Shown here: in pieces, positions 1-7,496 of the stretch
Layout of the letters: every line of letters starts with the position of its first letter
Numbering within the stretch: the stretch's first letter is position 1
Source: Rhodoplanes serenus
Lineage (GTDB): Bacteria; Pseudomonadota; Alphaproteobacteria; Rhizobiales; Xanthobacteraceae
Reading direction: 5' to 3'
DNA length: 33,380 nt
Assembly: GCA_945893145.1 (NCBI GenBank)
Contig: CAMDDZ010000063.1
Span: 1-33,380 of the forward strand
Made by a program: the position numbers and the translations under genes
The notes under the pieces: generated by a model
What the model saw: the letters and a program-made list of their open reading frames with translations, nothing else
What the model was told of the DNA's origin: nothing
Databases searched by the model: none

Positions 1-24
1 ATCAAGGGAATATGGTCGGGCCAT
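1..24 (-). CDS. Probable start of an IS630-family transposase, cut by the window edge
   Basis: Only the first eight codons are inside the window. They read MARPYSLD on the minus strand from an ATG at 22-24, and a good ribosome site (GGAGG, nine bases upstream) precedes it. MARPYS-x-D followed by LRERV is the usual opening of the helix-turn-helix domain of IS630-family transposases, which are common in Bradyrhizobium-like genomes; this match rests on recalled family sequence. If correct, the element's end lies between here and the ppx stop codon at 115. Eight residues are thin evidence, and an unrelated gene starting the same way cannot be excluded. Confidence 0.5.
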
Positions 25-70
25 CCGTGCTGGCCTCCAGCCCAGCCAGCATCTTGAATCAGACCCAGAC

Positions 71-91
71 CGATTTGGGAATCCAAAATCG
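71..91. repeat. Imperfect 21-bp inverted repeat between ppx and the probable IS630 gene
   Basis: Arms CGATTTGGGA (71-80) and TCCAAAATCG (82-91) pair at nine of ten positions around a single central base. The site sits about 50 bases upstream of the probable transposase start, where an IS terminal region or a transposase-binding site would lie. It is not followed by a T-run on the ppx strand, so it does not look like an intrinsic terminator. Its role is not established. Confidence 0.4.
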
Positions 92-114
92 ATTCAATCC
101 AGACGAGTCACACT

Positions 115-1701
115 CTAGCCAGCGACCACCACCGGTTCACGGCCAACCAGGCGGGCGAGGTGCTTGAGCCGCGAGGCCACCCGCTCGCCGCCAAGCGCCG
201 CGCATTCACCGCCAAGCCGCAGCACCAGCTTGTGCTTTTCGACATGGAGCGGCGTCTGCGGCAGCACGCCCGGCTGGGATGCCGAGATCAGGTAGGCCAC
301 CCGGATCGCGGCGCCCAGCACGCGGGCGCGATCAAGCGTGCGGGTCGATGCCAGTTCACGGATTCGTTGCGACAGCTCCTCGTCATGCGTCACGCCGACG
401 TGGCGGAAGAACACCGCAAGCGCGAGGTAAGCGCGGCCCGGGTGATCGATGCCGGTAAATCCGGCATGCGCAATGACGTTGAGCGATTGCTCGCCGCGGT
501 AATCGGGGTGGGCGCGCCAGCCGATGTCGGCCAGCAGGCAGGCCGCGTGACGCAGCCTTTTCTCCTCGGCGGTCTCATCGATGCCGGAGGACGCCATGAA
601 GCGGTCGGTCCAGGCGATCAGCTCTTCGCAATGCTGCGGCGAGCGCGAGCGCAGGCGATTGAGCTCCCGCGCTGCCACCAGCAGCGGATCCTGGTTGCGT
701 TCTTCGGCGTCGAGCAGGGAATAGAGCAGGCCCTCGCGCACACCAAGCGCCGAGAACACCACATCGCGCGGCTCGGCCTCACGCAAGATGTGCTCGAGCA
801 CCAGTGCCGCGTAAGGCAAAAGCGGCCGGCGGGCCGAGGCCACGGTCTCGATCTGCGACAGCGATTCCGGATTGACCCGACGCACCAGCCGGGAAAATTC
901 CAACGCCTCCTTGGCGCGAATGACGTAGCCGTGCATCACGTGCAACGGATAGCCGGTCTGGGCCATGTGCAGCCGCGCCAACGAGCGCCAAGTGCCACCG
1001 ACGGCATAGAAGGTCCGCCCTTCACCGCGGCGCAACAGCGAAACGTCGTCGAGCGCCTGTTTGACGAGCTTTTCAGCCTTCTTGATCGACTTGCCAGAAC
1101 GATCCAGCAGCGCGAGGCCTCCGAGCGGCAGCGTGATACCTGTCTTCAGACGCGCACCTTGCACATCAATCAATTCGAGCGAGCCGCCGCCGAGATCGCC
1201 CACGATGCCATCGGGCCGGTGAAAGCCGGACACCACGCCATAGGCGGTCAGCTCCGCCTCGCGCGGGCCGGAGATCACGTCGATCTTGGCGCGGCAAATC
1301 TGCTCGGCCGCCGCAATGAAATCCTTGCCGTTCTTGGCGTCGCGGCAAGCCGCGGTGGCCAGCACCCACAACTGGGCTACCCCGATGGTATCGCACAGCG
1401 CCCGGAAGCGCTTGAGCGCGCCGAGCGCCTTGTCGATGGCGTCGGCAGCGAGCAGGCCCTTGGTCTGCACTTCGCGGCCGAGGCCAGCGAGGGTCTTTTC
1501 GTTGAACAGCGGCGTCGGGCTGCGCGAGAGGCCTTCATAGACCACGAGACGGACCGAGTTCGAGCCGATGTCGATGACCGCGATAGGCGGGCCGTCGTTG
1601 AGCCGGCCCTGCGCCTTCGGCGCCGCGGCCGCGCGCTTTTCAAGCACGCTCGGCCCGCCGGGTAAGGCTGCGCGGAGAAGATTCCTTAAGGGATTTTCCA
1701 C
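115..1701 (-). CDS. ppx: Exopolyphosphatase, Ppx/GppA family
   Basis: This enzyme releases phosphate from the ends of inorganic polyphosphate; relatives also hydrolyse pppGpp. The actin-like ATPase-fold motifs are clear: phosphate-1 loop AVIDIGSNSVRLVVYE (about residues 41-56), ATAACRDAKNG (115-125), SGPREAE (144-150) and phosphate-2 loop GDLGGGSLELID (168-179). A C-terminal HD-like helical domain follows (HAACLLADIGWRAHPDYRG region). At 528 residues it has the usual length for the long alphaproteobacterial form. It lies directly downstream of ppk on the same strand and overlaps the ppk end by 62 bases if the GTG at 1701 is used. A GTG at 1647 gives an 8-base overlap and a 510-residue protein and is equally plausible, because neither start has a strong ribosome site and the extra N-terminus precedes the fold. 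The pair suggests coupled synthesis and breakdown of polyphosphate. Confidence 0.93.
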   Translation of the reverse strand: MENPLRNLLRAALPGGPSVLEKRAAAAPKAQGRLNDGPPIAVIDIGSNSVRLVVYEGLSRSPTPLFNEKTLAGLGREVQTKGLLAADAIDKALGALKRFRALCDTIGVAQLWVLATAACRDAKNGKDFIAAAEQICRAKIDVISGPREAELTAYGVVSGFHRPDGIVGDLGGGSLELIDVQGARLKTGITLPLGGLALLDRSGKSIKKAEKLVKQALDDVSLLRRGEGRTFYAVGGTWRSLARLHMAQTGYPLHVMHGYVIRAKEALEFSRLVRRVNPESLSQIETVASARRPLLPYAALVLEHILREAEPRDVVFSALGVREGLLYSLLDAEERNQDPLLVAARELNRLRSRSPQHCEELIAWTDRFMASSGIDETAEEKRLRHAACLLADIGWRAHPDYRGEQSLNVIAHAGFTGIDHPGRAYLALAVFFRHVGVTHDEELSQRIRELASTRTLDRARVLGAAIRVAYLISASQPGVLPQTPLHVEKHKLVLRLGGECAALGGERVASRLKHLARLVGREPVVVAG

Positions 1702-3868
1702 GGCCGGATAAGCTCGGGTTTGTCATAAAATACTTATGCGCGTTGAAGGGTTCCTCGCCCGCGCCTGCCTTTATCCGAGTCGAACTGCCATCGGAAAGCA
1801 ATAACCAGCTTTGCTCGTTGTCCTTGAAGTTGGCGAGCATGATCTGGTTGAGCACCTGCTCGTGCACGGTGGGATTGAGGATCGGGCATAGCGCCTCGAC
1901 GCGGCGGTCGAGATTGCGCGGCATCATGTCGGCGGACGAAATGTAGACCGCGGCCTTGGCATGCGGCAGGCCGTGCCCCGCCCCGAAGCAGTAGATGCGG
2001 CTGTGTTCAAGAAAACGGCCAATGATGGATTTGACGCGGATGTTCTCCGAAAGTCCCGGCAGACCGGGCCGCAGGCAGCAGATGCCGCGCACCACGAGGT
2101 CGATGGCAACGCCCGCCTGGGACGCCTGATAGAGCATGTCGATGATTTCAGGATCGACCAACGCGTTGTCCTTCATCCAGATCGCGGCCGGCCGGCCGGC
2201 TTTGGCGTGCGCGATCTCTTGTCTGATGTGTTCGCAGATGCGCTGCCGCAGGTTCACGGGAGAAACCGCCATCTTCTCGAGTTCGGCGGGTTCAGCGTAG
2301 CCGGTGACGAAATTGAAGATACGGCCGACGTCGCGCCCGATCACCGGATCGGCCGTGAAGAACGATAAATCCGTGTAGATGCGAGCCGTAACCGGATGAT
2401 AGTTGCCGGTGCCGACATGGACATAGGTCGAAAGCGCGCCGCCCTCGCGGCGCACCACCATCGACAGCTTGGCGTGGGTTTTCAGTTCGATGAAGCCGAA
2501 CACCACCTGCACGCCGGCGCGCTCCAGGTCGCGCGACCAGCGGATATTGGCTTCTTCGTCGAAGCGAGCCTTCAGCTCGACCAGCGCGGTGACCGACTTG
2601 CCGGCTTCGGCCGCCTCGACCAGTTGCTTGACGATCGGTGACTCGGCCGAGGTGCGGTAAAGCGTCTGCTTGATGGCGACGACTTCGGGATCGCGCGCGG
2701 CCTGTTGCAGGAATTGCACCACCACGTCGAAGGACTCATAGGGGTGGTGAACGATCAGGTCTTTCTGGCGGATCGCCGCGAAGCAATCGCCGCCGTGATC
2801 GCGGATGCGCTCCGGGAAGCGCGGATTGTAGGGGACGAATTTCAAATCGGGCCGATCGAAACTGACGATCTGGCTGAGATCGTTGAGCGCCAGCACGCCA
2901 TCGACCAGCAGCACCTCGTCGTCGGCAACGCCGAGCGCGCGCTGCACGAACCGCCGCAATTCGGCCGGCGCCGCCACGTCGAGCTCGAGACGGATCACCG
3001 AGCCGCGGCGCCTGCGCTTAAGCGCGGTCTCGAACAGCCGCACCAGATCTTCGGCCTCTTCCTCGACTTCGACTTCGGAGTCGCGGACCACACGGAACGC
3101 ACCCTGCCCTTTCACGGTGTAGCCCGGGAACAAACGTCCGATGAACAAGCCGGTTGCCTGCTCGAGCGTGATGATGCGCGCCGCGCTGGCGTCCGATCCT
3201 TGCGGCGGCAGCGTAATGAAACGGTCGATCCGGTTCGGGACGCGGATCAGCGCGTTCATGGCCTTGCCGTCGCCGATGCGGGCGAGCTGAAGCGCGATCG
3301 TGAAGCCGAGGTTGGGAATGAACGGAAACGGATGCGCCGGATCGACCGCGAGTGGCGTCAGCACCGGAAAGATGTGGCGCAGGAAATGGTCGTCGAGCCA
3401 AGCCCGCTCCTGCTTGGTCACGTCCGACCCATCGACCAGCACGAGGCCCTTCTCGGCCAGCGCCGTGCGCAGCTCGCGCCATCGCTTCTGCTGGTCGGCG
3501 GCGAGCACCGCCACCGCCTCGCCGATGCGAGTGAGCTGTTCGGCAGGCGTCAGTCCATCCGGGCTGACGGTGGCGATACCGGCGCGCACCTGGCCCTTGA
3601 GGCCGGCGACGCGCACCATGAAGAACTCGTCGAGGTTGGTGGCCGAGATCGAGAGAAACCGCAGCCGCTCCAGGACTGGCTGGCCTTCGTTGGCGGACTC
3701 TTCCAGCACCCGCCGATTGAAATGCAACCAGGACAACTCCCGATTGATGAACCGCTCAGGACTCGCGCTCAGGTCGGGGGCAGATTCGGCCGCGCGGGAG
3801 CGGCCGCTGGCGACTAGGCCAACGGATGATTCTTTATCCAAAGCAACAACTTGCGGACTATCGACCAT
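1640..3868 (-). CDS. ppk: Polyphosphate kinase 1 (PPK1)
   Basis: PPK1 reversibly polymerises the gamma phosphate of ATP into polyphosphate, through a phosphohistidine. The order is standard: N-terminal helical domain (FINRELSWLHFNRRVLEE, about 40-57, then LDEFFMVRVAGLKGQV), middle domain, and two phospholipase-D-like C-terminal domains. The two HxK motifs are THAKL (H465, K467) and LPHAKAAVY (H636, K638), matching the pair that in E. coli includes the autophosphorylated histidine. HVGTGNYHP (484-492) and DMMPRNLDRRVE (647-658) are also diagnostic. At 742 residues it is full length. The ATG at 3866-3868 has only a weak ribosome site (CAGG), but no better ATG or GTG occurs before the conserved core. 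Two Pho-box-like sites lie immediately upstream. The end overlaps ppx. Confidence 0.96.
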   Translation of the reverse strand: MVDSPQVVALDKESSVGLVASGRSRAAESAPDLSASPERFINRELSWLHFNRRVLEESANEGQPVLERLRFLSISATNLDEFFMVRVAGLKGQVRAGIATVSPDGLTPAEQLTRIGEAVAVLAADQQKRWRELRTALAEKGLVLVDGSDVTKQERAWLDDHFLRHIFPVLTPLAVDPAHPFPFIPNLGFTIALQLARIGDGKAMNALIRVPNRIDRFITLPPQGSDASAARIITLEQATGLFIGRLFPGYTVKGQGAFRVVRDSEVEVEEEAEDLVRLFETALKRRRRGSVIRLELDVAAPAELRRFVQRALGVADDEVLLVDGVLALNDLSQIVSFDRPDLKFVPYNPRFPERIRDHGGDCFAAIRQKDLIVHHPYESFDVVVQFLQQAARDPEVVAIKQTLYRTSAESPIVKQLVEAAEAGKSVTALVELKARFDEEANIRWSRDLERAGVQVVFGFIELKTHAKLSMVVRREGGALSTYVHVGTGNYHPVTARIYTDLSFFTADPVIGRDVGRIFNFVTGYAEPAELEKMAVSPVNLRQRICEHIRQEIAHAKAGRPAAIWMKDNALVDPEIIDMLYQASQAGVAIDLVVRGICCLRPGLPGLSENIRVKSIIGRFLEHSRIYCFGAGHGLPHAKAAVYISSADMMPRNLDRRVEALCPILNPTVHEQVLNQIMLANFKDNEQSWLLLSDGSSTRIKAGAGEEPFNAHKYFMTNPSLSGRGKSLKESSPRSLTRRAERA

Positions 3869-3875
3869 GGTGCCT

Positions 3876-3893
3876 GTGACGGATTGGTGACAT
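3876..3893 (-). promoter_or_regulatory. Pho-box-like site 1 upstream of ppk
   Basis: The minus strand reads ATGTCACCAATCCGTCAC. It matches the Pho box consensus CTGTCATAAATCTGTCAC at 14 of 18 positions, with two TGTCA/CGTCA half-sites 11 bases apart, the spacing that PhoB uses. It ends only seven bases before the annotated ppk ATG, so as an activator site for this start it is oddly close; it may overlap the translation start region or act with site 2. PhoB control of ppk is known in other proteobacteria; here it is inferred from sequence. Confidence 0.55.
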
Positions 3894-3912
3894 GTAATGA
3901 TGGTCCGGCATC

Positions 3913-3930
3913 ATGACGAGGCCATGACAT
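3913..3930 (-). promoter_or_regulatory. Pho-box-like site 2 upstream of ppk
   Basis: The minus strand reads ATGTCATGGCCTCGTCAT, again two half-sites (TGTCAT and CGTCAT) 11 bases apart. The spacer between half-sites does not match the A/T-rich consensus, so this copy is weaker than site 1. It is better placed to activate ppk, since a -10 element could fall between it and the start codon; CATTAC at 3894-3899 is a poor candidate. The two sites start 37 bases apart. Confidence 0.45.
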
Positions 3931-3967
3931 GAACTAAGGCATGATCGCGCCTTTCCGTAGTGCTCCG

Positions 3968-4663
3968 TCAAGGCTCCCGGAACAGTTCCCCGGCCAGCGA
4001 CCGGGTGACCGCCCGTTGGCGGCCTAGCGCCTCGCGGTCGAGCGCTTCGACAGCTGCACGCGCGCCCGCGAACGAGCGTTCGATACGGGTGGTCAGAAAG
4101 GCCACCAAGCTCTCATCGACCGCCAGCTGCCGGTCGGCGAACAGCTTGACGATCACGGCGCGCAGCAGCGCATCATCGGGGGCAGCCAACGTACTCGCGG
4201 GCACCGCCCGCAGGCGCGAGGCCAGATCGGGCACTTCGATTTTCCACGCGGCCGGTGCGCTGCGTGCGGTGAGCAGCACATAGGCGCCGTCCTCGCGCGC
4301 CAGATTGACGAGATGAAACAGCGCCCGTTCGTCGAAGCGTCCGGGGCTCAGATCTTCGAGAACGAGCGCGCCAGTCGCGAGCGCGGACGGCAATTGATGC
4401 GTTCCATCGAGCGCACGCGCCGCCATGAAGCGCGCACCCGCTGCGCGCGCCCAGATCGCCGCCAGATGGCTTTTGCCGGAGCCTTCCGGCCCCACCAGAA
4501 GCATCAGCCGATCGGGCCAATCCGGCCAGCGCTCGATCAGCGCCAGCGCCGCCTCGTTCGGCGGACCGGCGAGAAAATCTTCGCGCGCGAAGCTCTCGGC
4601 ATGATCGAGCGCGAGCGCCAGCTGACGGGGACGTTGCGCCGCGCTCGGGCTGACAATCGGCAT
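3968..4663 (-). CDS. hdaA: DnaA-related regulatory protein HdaA (Hda homologue)
   Basis: Hda proteins bind the DNA-polymerase sliding clamp and stimulate ATP hydrolysis by DnaA, preventing re-initiation of replication. The 231-residue protein has an N-terminal clamp-binding motif RQLALAL (13-19) followed by one DnaA-like AAA+ domain: Walker A GPEGSGKSH (58-66), a Walker-B-like strand LVLEDL (100-105), sensor-1 strand LLTAR (120-124) and a box-VII motif DLASRLRA (146-153). There is no DnaA DNA-binding domain IV, which separates it from DnaA itself. It starts three bases after the stop codon of the upstream permease, so the two are probably co-transcribed and translationally coupled. The end lies 99 bases before ppk. 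Confidence 0.88.
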   Translation of the reverse strand: MPIVSPSAAQRPRQLALALDHAESFAREDFLAGPPNEAALALIERWPDWPDRLMLLVGPEGSGKSHLAAIWARAAGARFMAARALDGTHQLPSALATGALVLEDLSPGRFDERALFHLVNLAREDGAYVLLTARSAPAAWKIEVPDLASRLRAVPASTLAAPDDALLRAVIVKLFADRQLAVDESLVAFLTTRIERSFAGARAAVEALDREALGRQRAVTRSLAGELFREP

Positions 4664-4666
4664 GGC

Positions 4667-5734
4667 TCAGTTCGGCCCTTCGCCGGTGTAGAGCGGGCTT
4701 GCGAGATACTGCCGCAGCGCAAAGCGGCACAGCACGCCGATTGCTGCTGCGAGCGGTATAGCGACCAGCAGTCCGACGAAGCCGAACAAGTAACCAAATG
4801 CGAGCAGCGCGAACATCAGCCAGACCGGATGAAGGCCGATCTTGGCGCCAACAAGGTTCGGAGCCAGCACATAGCTTTCGAGCACCTGGCCAATCAGAAA
4901 GATACCAAACACGATCGCGATCGGAGTCGCACTCGGCCAGAATTGCGCAATCGCAACGGCGCCGGCCACAATGATGCCGGTCAGCCAGCCGACATAGGGG
5001 ATGAAGCTCATGAGCCCTGTGATGAAGCCGATCAGGAAGCCGAAGTTGAGCCCGGTCAATGTCAGCGCCACCGCGTAATAGGCGCCGAGGATCAGGCAGA
5101 TGCCGGCCTGGCCGCGCACGAAGGCCGCGATATTGTCGTCGATCTCCCGCGCCAGCGCGCGAACCGTGTCGCGGTGCGGCAGCGGAATCCAGCCATCGAC
5201 CGTCGCGATCATGCGGTCCCAGTCGCACAGCAGATAGAACGCAACGACCGGCGTGACCACCAGCAGCGAAAACACGGACACCACTGTCTTGCCGCGGGAC
5301 CAGAGCGAAGACAGGAACAGCCCAAGCCAGTGCGCACCCTGCGCGATGAGATCCGTCGAGGGCTTTGTGGCATCGCCGACCCGGTCGCCGAAGATTTTCG
5401 CAAGCCACGGCCGGCTTGGATCCGTCACCAGCGCCTGCAGACGCGCGACATAATCCGGCGAATGGTCGATCAGGGCGGAAAGTTGTGCGACCAAAATCGG
5501 CGTAATCAGGACCACGAGCACGACGAGCGCGACCAACACCAGCGCCATGATGGCGAGCGCCGACAAGGCGCGGCCGAGGCCGAGCCGCTCGACCTGGCGC
5601 GTCAGTGGGTCGAGCAAATAGGCCAGCGCCATGCCGGCGACGAACGGCAGCAGGATTTCGCTCAACAGCCAGAGCGCCGCCACCAGGACGGCGAGCGTCG
5701 CCACCCAGAACATCATCTGGCGCTGGAGCGTCAT
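4667..5734 (-). CDS. AI-2E family transporter (PerM-like permease)
   Basis: This is an inner-membrane protein of the AI-2E/PerM family. About eight hydrophobic segments are visible: two near the N-terminus (WVATLAVLVAALWLLSEILL onward), one near 60-85 (LSALAIMALVLVALVVLVVL region), then a soluble stretch and a C-terminal cluster that includes GFLIGFITGLMSFIPYVGW. That FIPYVGWLTG-like stretch is typical of the family. Characterised members include the AI-2 exporter TqsA and Na+/H+ antiporters, so the substrate cannot be assigned. I use the ATG at 5734 (355 residues); a GTG at 5743 would add three residues. It lies 37 bases after the CDP-alcohol transferase and 3 bases before hdaA, suggesting one transcription unit. 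Confidence 0.85.
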   Translation of the reverse strand: MTLQRQMMFWVATLAVLVAALWLLSEILLPFVAGMALAYLLDPLTRQVERLGLGRALSALAIMALVLVALVVLVVLITPILVAQLSALIDHSPDYVARLQALVTDPSRPWLAKIFGDRVGDATKPSTDLIAQGAHWLGLFLSSLWSRGKTVVSVFSLLVVTPVVAFYLLCDWDRMIATVDGWIPLPHRDTVRALAREIDDNIAAFVRGQAGICLILGAYYAVALTLTGLNFGFLIGFITGLMSFIPYVGWLTGIIVAGAVAIAQFWPSATPIAIVFGIFLIGQVLESYVLAPNLVGAKIGLHPVWLMFALLAFGYLFGFVGLLVAIPLAAAIGVLCRFALRQYLASPLYTGEGPN

Positions 5735-5771
5735 CGGAACCACCCGTTGCGCGGGTGCCGGGCGCTCAGGC

Positions 5772-6311
5772 TCAGGACCCGGCCGAATTCATGTGGCGCA
5801 CCCATTCGGCGACGTAAAAGCCGACTGAAAGCAACGTCAAGGCGGCGACCAGAAACATCACCAGTGTCAACACCGGCTCGGCGTTGATTCCATAGCCCTG
5901 CGTCGCCAGCACCAGGCAGGCATAGAGGATTTGCGCCGCGGTGTTGAGCCGGGACACGTTGTGCGGTTTGATCGCAACTGGCCGGTCCACCAGCCATGAC
6001 AGCAGGATGGCGCCGACAATCATGATGTCGCGCGACACAACCAGGATGACGATCCACAGCGGAATGACGCCGGTGATGCCGAGCGTCACGTAGATCGACA
6101 CGATCAGAACCTTGTCGGCGAGCGGGTCGAGGTAGGCGCCAAGCTCGGTCTTCATGCCGAAGCGCTTGGCGAGGAAGCCGTCCACCGCGTCGCTGACCGC
6201 AGCCGCAAGGAACAGCAGGAACGCAAGCCACATCTGGCTCGACGCGATCGCCCAGACGACGACCGGCACCAGGAGAATGCGCGCCATCGTTATGAGATTT
6301 GGAATACTCAA
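5772..6311 (-). CDS. CDP-alcohol phosphatidyltransferase family protein (PgsA-like)
   Basis: Enzymes of this family transfer a phosphatidyl group from CDP-diacylglycerol to an alcohol such as glycerol 3-phosphate, in the inner membrane. The signature is present: D41-x2-D44-G45-x2-A48-K49-x8-G58-x3-D62-x3-D66, within SDAVDGFLAKRFGMKTELGA and the following DPLADK. The usual Arg after Ala is Lys here, with Arg next to it. About five hydrophobic helices are visible in 179 residues, the normal size. The opening SIPNLITMARILLVP is typical of PgsA-like proteins and requires a TTG start at 6309-6311; a GGGG stretch lies upstream. The family and PgsA resemblance are clear, but the true lipid product is not, because a main pgsA may lie elsewhere. 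Confidence 0.88.
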   Translation of the reverse strand: MSIPNLITMARILLVPVVVWAIASSQMWLAFLLFLAAAVSDAVDGFLAKRFGMKTELGAYLDPLADKVLIVSIYVTLGITGVIPLWIVILVVSRDIMIVGAILLSWLVDRPVAIKPHNVSRLNTAAQILYACLVLATQGYGINAEPVLTLVMFLVAALTLLSVGFYVAEWVRHMNSAGS

Positions 6312-6429
6312 CCGTTTGCCCCAGCTCGACCTCGCGCCTTATGCCGCCCGGGCGCATTTACGATGCTCGCCTGAGTATATCGGCGATCCGGGCATTGCAC
6401 ACGGTTCGATTCCAACGTAATCGACCGGC
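6312..6429. promoter_or_regulatory. Divergent intergenic region between the CDP-alcohol transferase and purM
   Basis: These 118 bases must hold promoters for both directions. The AT-rich patch GAGTATATC (6373-6381) offers a minus-strand -10 (TATACT, 6374-6379) and a plus-strand TATATC (6376-6381), each without a good -35 partner. A second plus-strand possibility is TTGCAC (6395-6400), a 17-base spacer and TAATCG (6418-6423), which would start transcription at about the purM ATG. All are weak matches. Confidence 0.3.
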
Positions 6430-7494
6430 ATGGCAAAAAGAGGCCTCACCTATGCCCAAGCCGGCGTCGATATCGATGCCGGCAATCGCCTGGTGGACCT
6501 GATCAAGCCGTTGGTGCGGGCGACGGCACGGCCGGGCGCGGACGCCGAAATCGGCGGGTTCGGCGGACTGTTCGACCTCAGGCGTGCGGGCTTCAAAGAC
6601 CCGGTGCTGGTGGCCGGCACCGACGGCGTCGGCACCAAGGTCAAGATCGCGATCGAGACCGGAATCCACGACACCATCGGCATCGATCTGGTGGCGATGT
6701 CGGTCAACGATCTGGTCGTGCAGGGCGCGGAGCCGCTGTTCTTTCTCGACTACTTCGCCTGCGGCAAGCTTCACCCGCGCGTTGGCGCGTCCATCGTTGC
6801 GGGCGTGGCGAAGGGCTGCAAGCAATCCGGCTGCGCTTTGATCGGCGGCGAAACCGCGGAGATGCCCGGGCTCTACAAGGCCGGCGACTACGATCTCGCG
6901 GGTTTCGCGGTGGGCGCGGTCGAACGCAATTCGGTGCTGCCACGCCGCGACATCCGCGCCGGGGACATCATGTTGGGGATCGCGTCTTCGGGCGTTCACT
7001 CCAACGGCTTCTCGCTGGCGCGCAAGGTGGTGCAGAAATCGCGGCTGAAGTGGAACGCGCCCGCGCCTTTCGACAAGAAGCGCAAGCTCGGCGAGGCGAT
7101 GCTGACGCCGACCCGGCTCTACGTGAAGTCATGCCTCGCCGCGATCCACGAAACCGGCGCCGTCAAGGCGCTGGCGCATATCACCGGCGGCGGATTTCCC
7201 GACAACATCCCGCGCGTGCTGCCGAAAGGCCTTGGCGTGCGGCTCGATCTCGCGCGCGTCGCGGTGCTGCCGGTGTTTCAATGGCTGGCTCGCACCGGCG
7301 GCATTGCCGAGAAGGAAATGCTGCGCACCTTCAATTGCGGGGTCGGAATGATCGCCGTCGTCGATCCCCGCAAGGCCGACAAGGTCGCGGCCGTGCTCAC
7401 GCGCGAAGGCGAGACGGTCATGCGCCTCGGCGAATTAATCGTTGCAAAAAAATCGGCGCCCCGCGTCAGCTATACGGGCCGGCTGGATATCTGA
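6430..7494 (+). CDS. purM: Phosphoribosylformylglycinamidine cyclo-ligase (AIR synthetase)
   Basis: PurM closes the imidazole ring in de novo purine synthesis, using ATP to convert FGAM to AIR in the cytoplasm. At 354 residues it has full family length. Diagnostic motifs are GGFGGLFDL (42-50), VAGTDGVGTKVKIA (61-74), the GGETAEMPG segment, SSGVHSNGFSL and HITGGGFPDNIPR in the C-terminal AIRS domain. The start at ATG 6430 gives the typical YAQAGVDIDAGN opening. No Shine-Dalgarno sequence precedes it (CGTAATCGACCGGC), which is unusual among its neighbours. It is followed after two bases by purN, an arrangement conserved in many bacteria. Confidence 0.97.
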   Translation: MAKRGLTYAQAGVDIDAGNRLVDLIKPLVRATARPGADAEIGGFGGLFDLRRAGFKDPVLVAGTDGVGTKVKIAIETGIHDTIGIDLVAMSVNDLVVQGAEPLFFLDYFACGKLHPRVGASIVAGVAKGCKQSGCALIGGETAEMPGLYKAGDYDLAGFAVGAVERNSVLPRRDIRAGDIMLGIASSGVHSNGFSLARKVVQKSRLKWNAPAPFDKKRKLGEAMLTPTRLYVKSCLAAIHETGAVKALAHITGGGFPDNIPRVLPKGLGVRLDLARVAVLPVFQWLARTGGIAEKEMLRTFNCGVGMIAVVDPRKADKVAAVLTREGETVMRLGELIVAKKSAPRVSYTGRLDI

Positions 7495-7496
7495 GC

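Noticed and set aside
4313..5887. A 524-codon plus-strand frame antisense to hdaA and the permease
   Set aside because: Very Arg/Gln/Asp-rich translation, no domain, spans two genuine genes on the other strand.
6404..6414. GGTTCGATTCC resembling a tRNA T-loop
   Set aside because: The flanking bases do not form a T-stem, and no anticodon arm or acceptor stem is found upstream.
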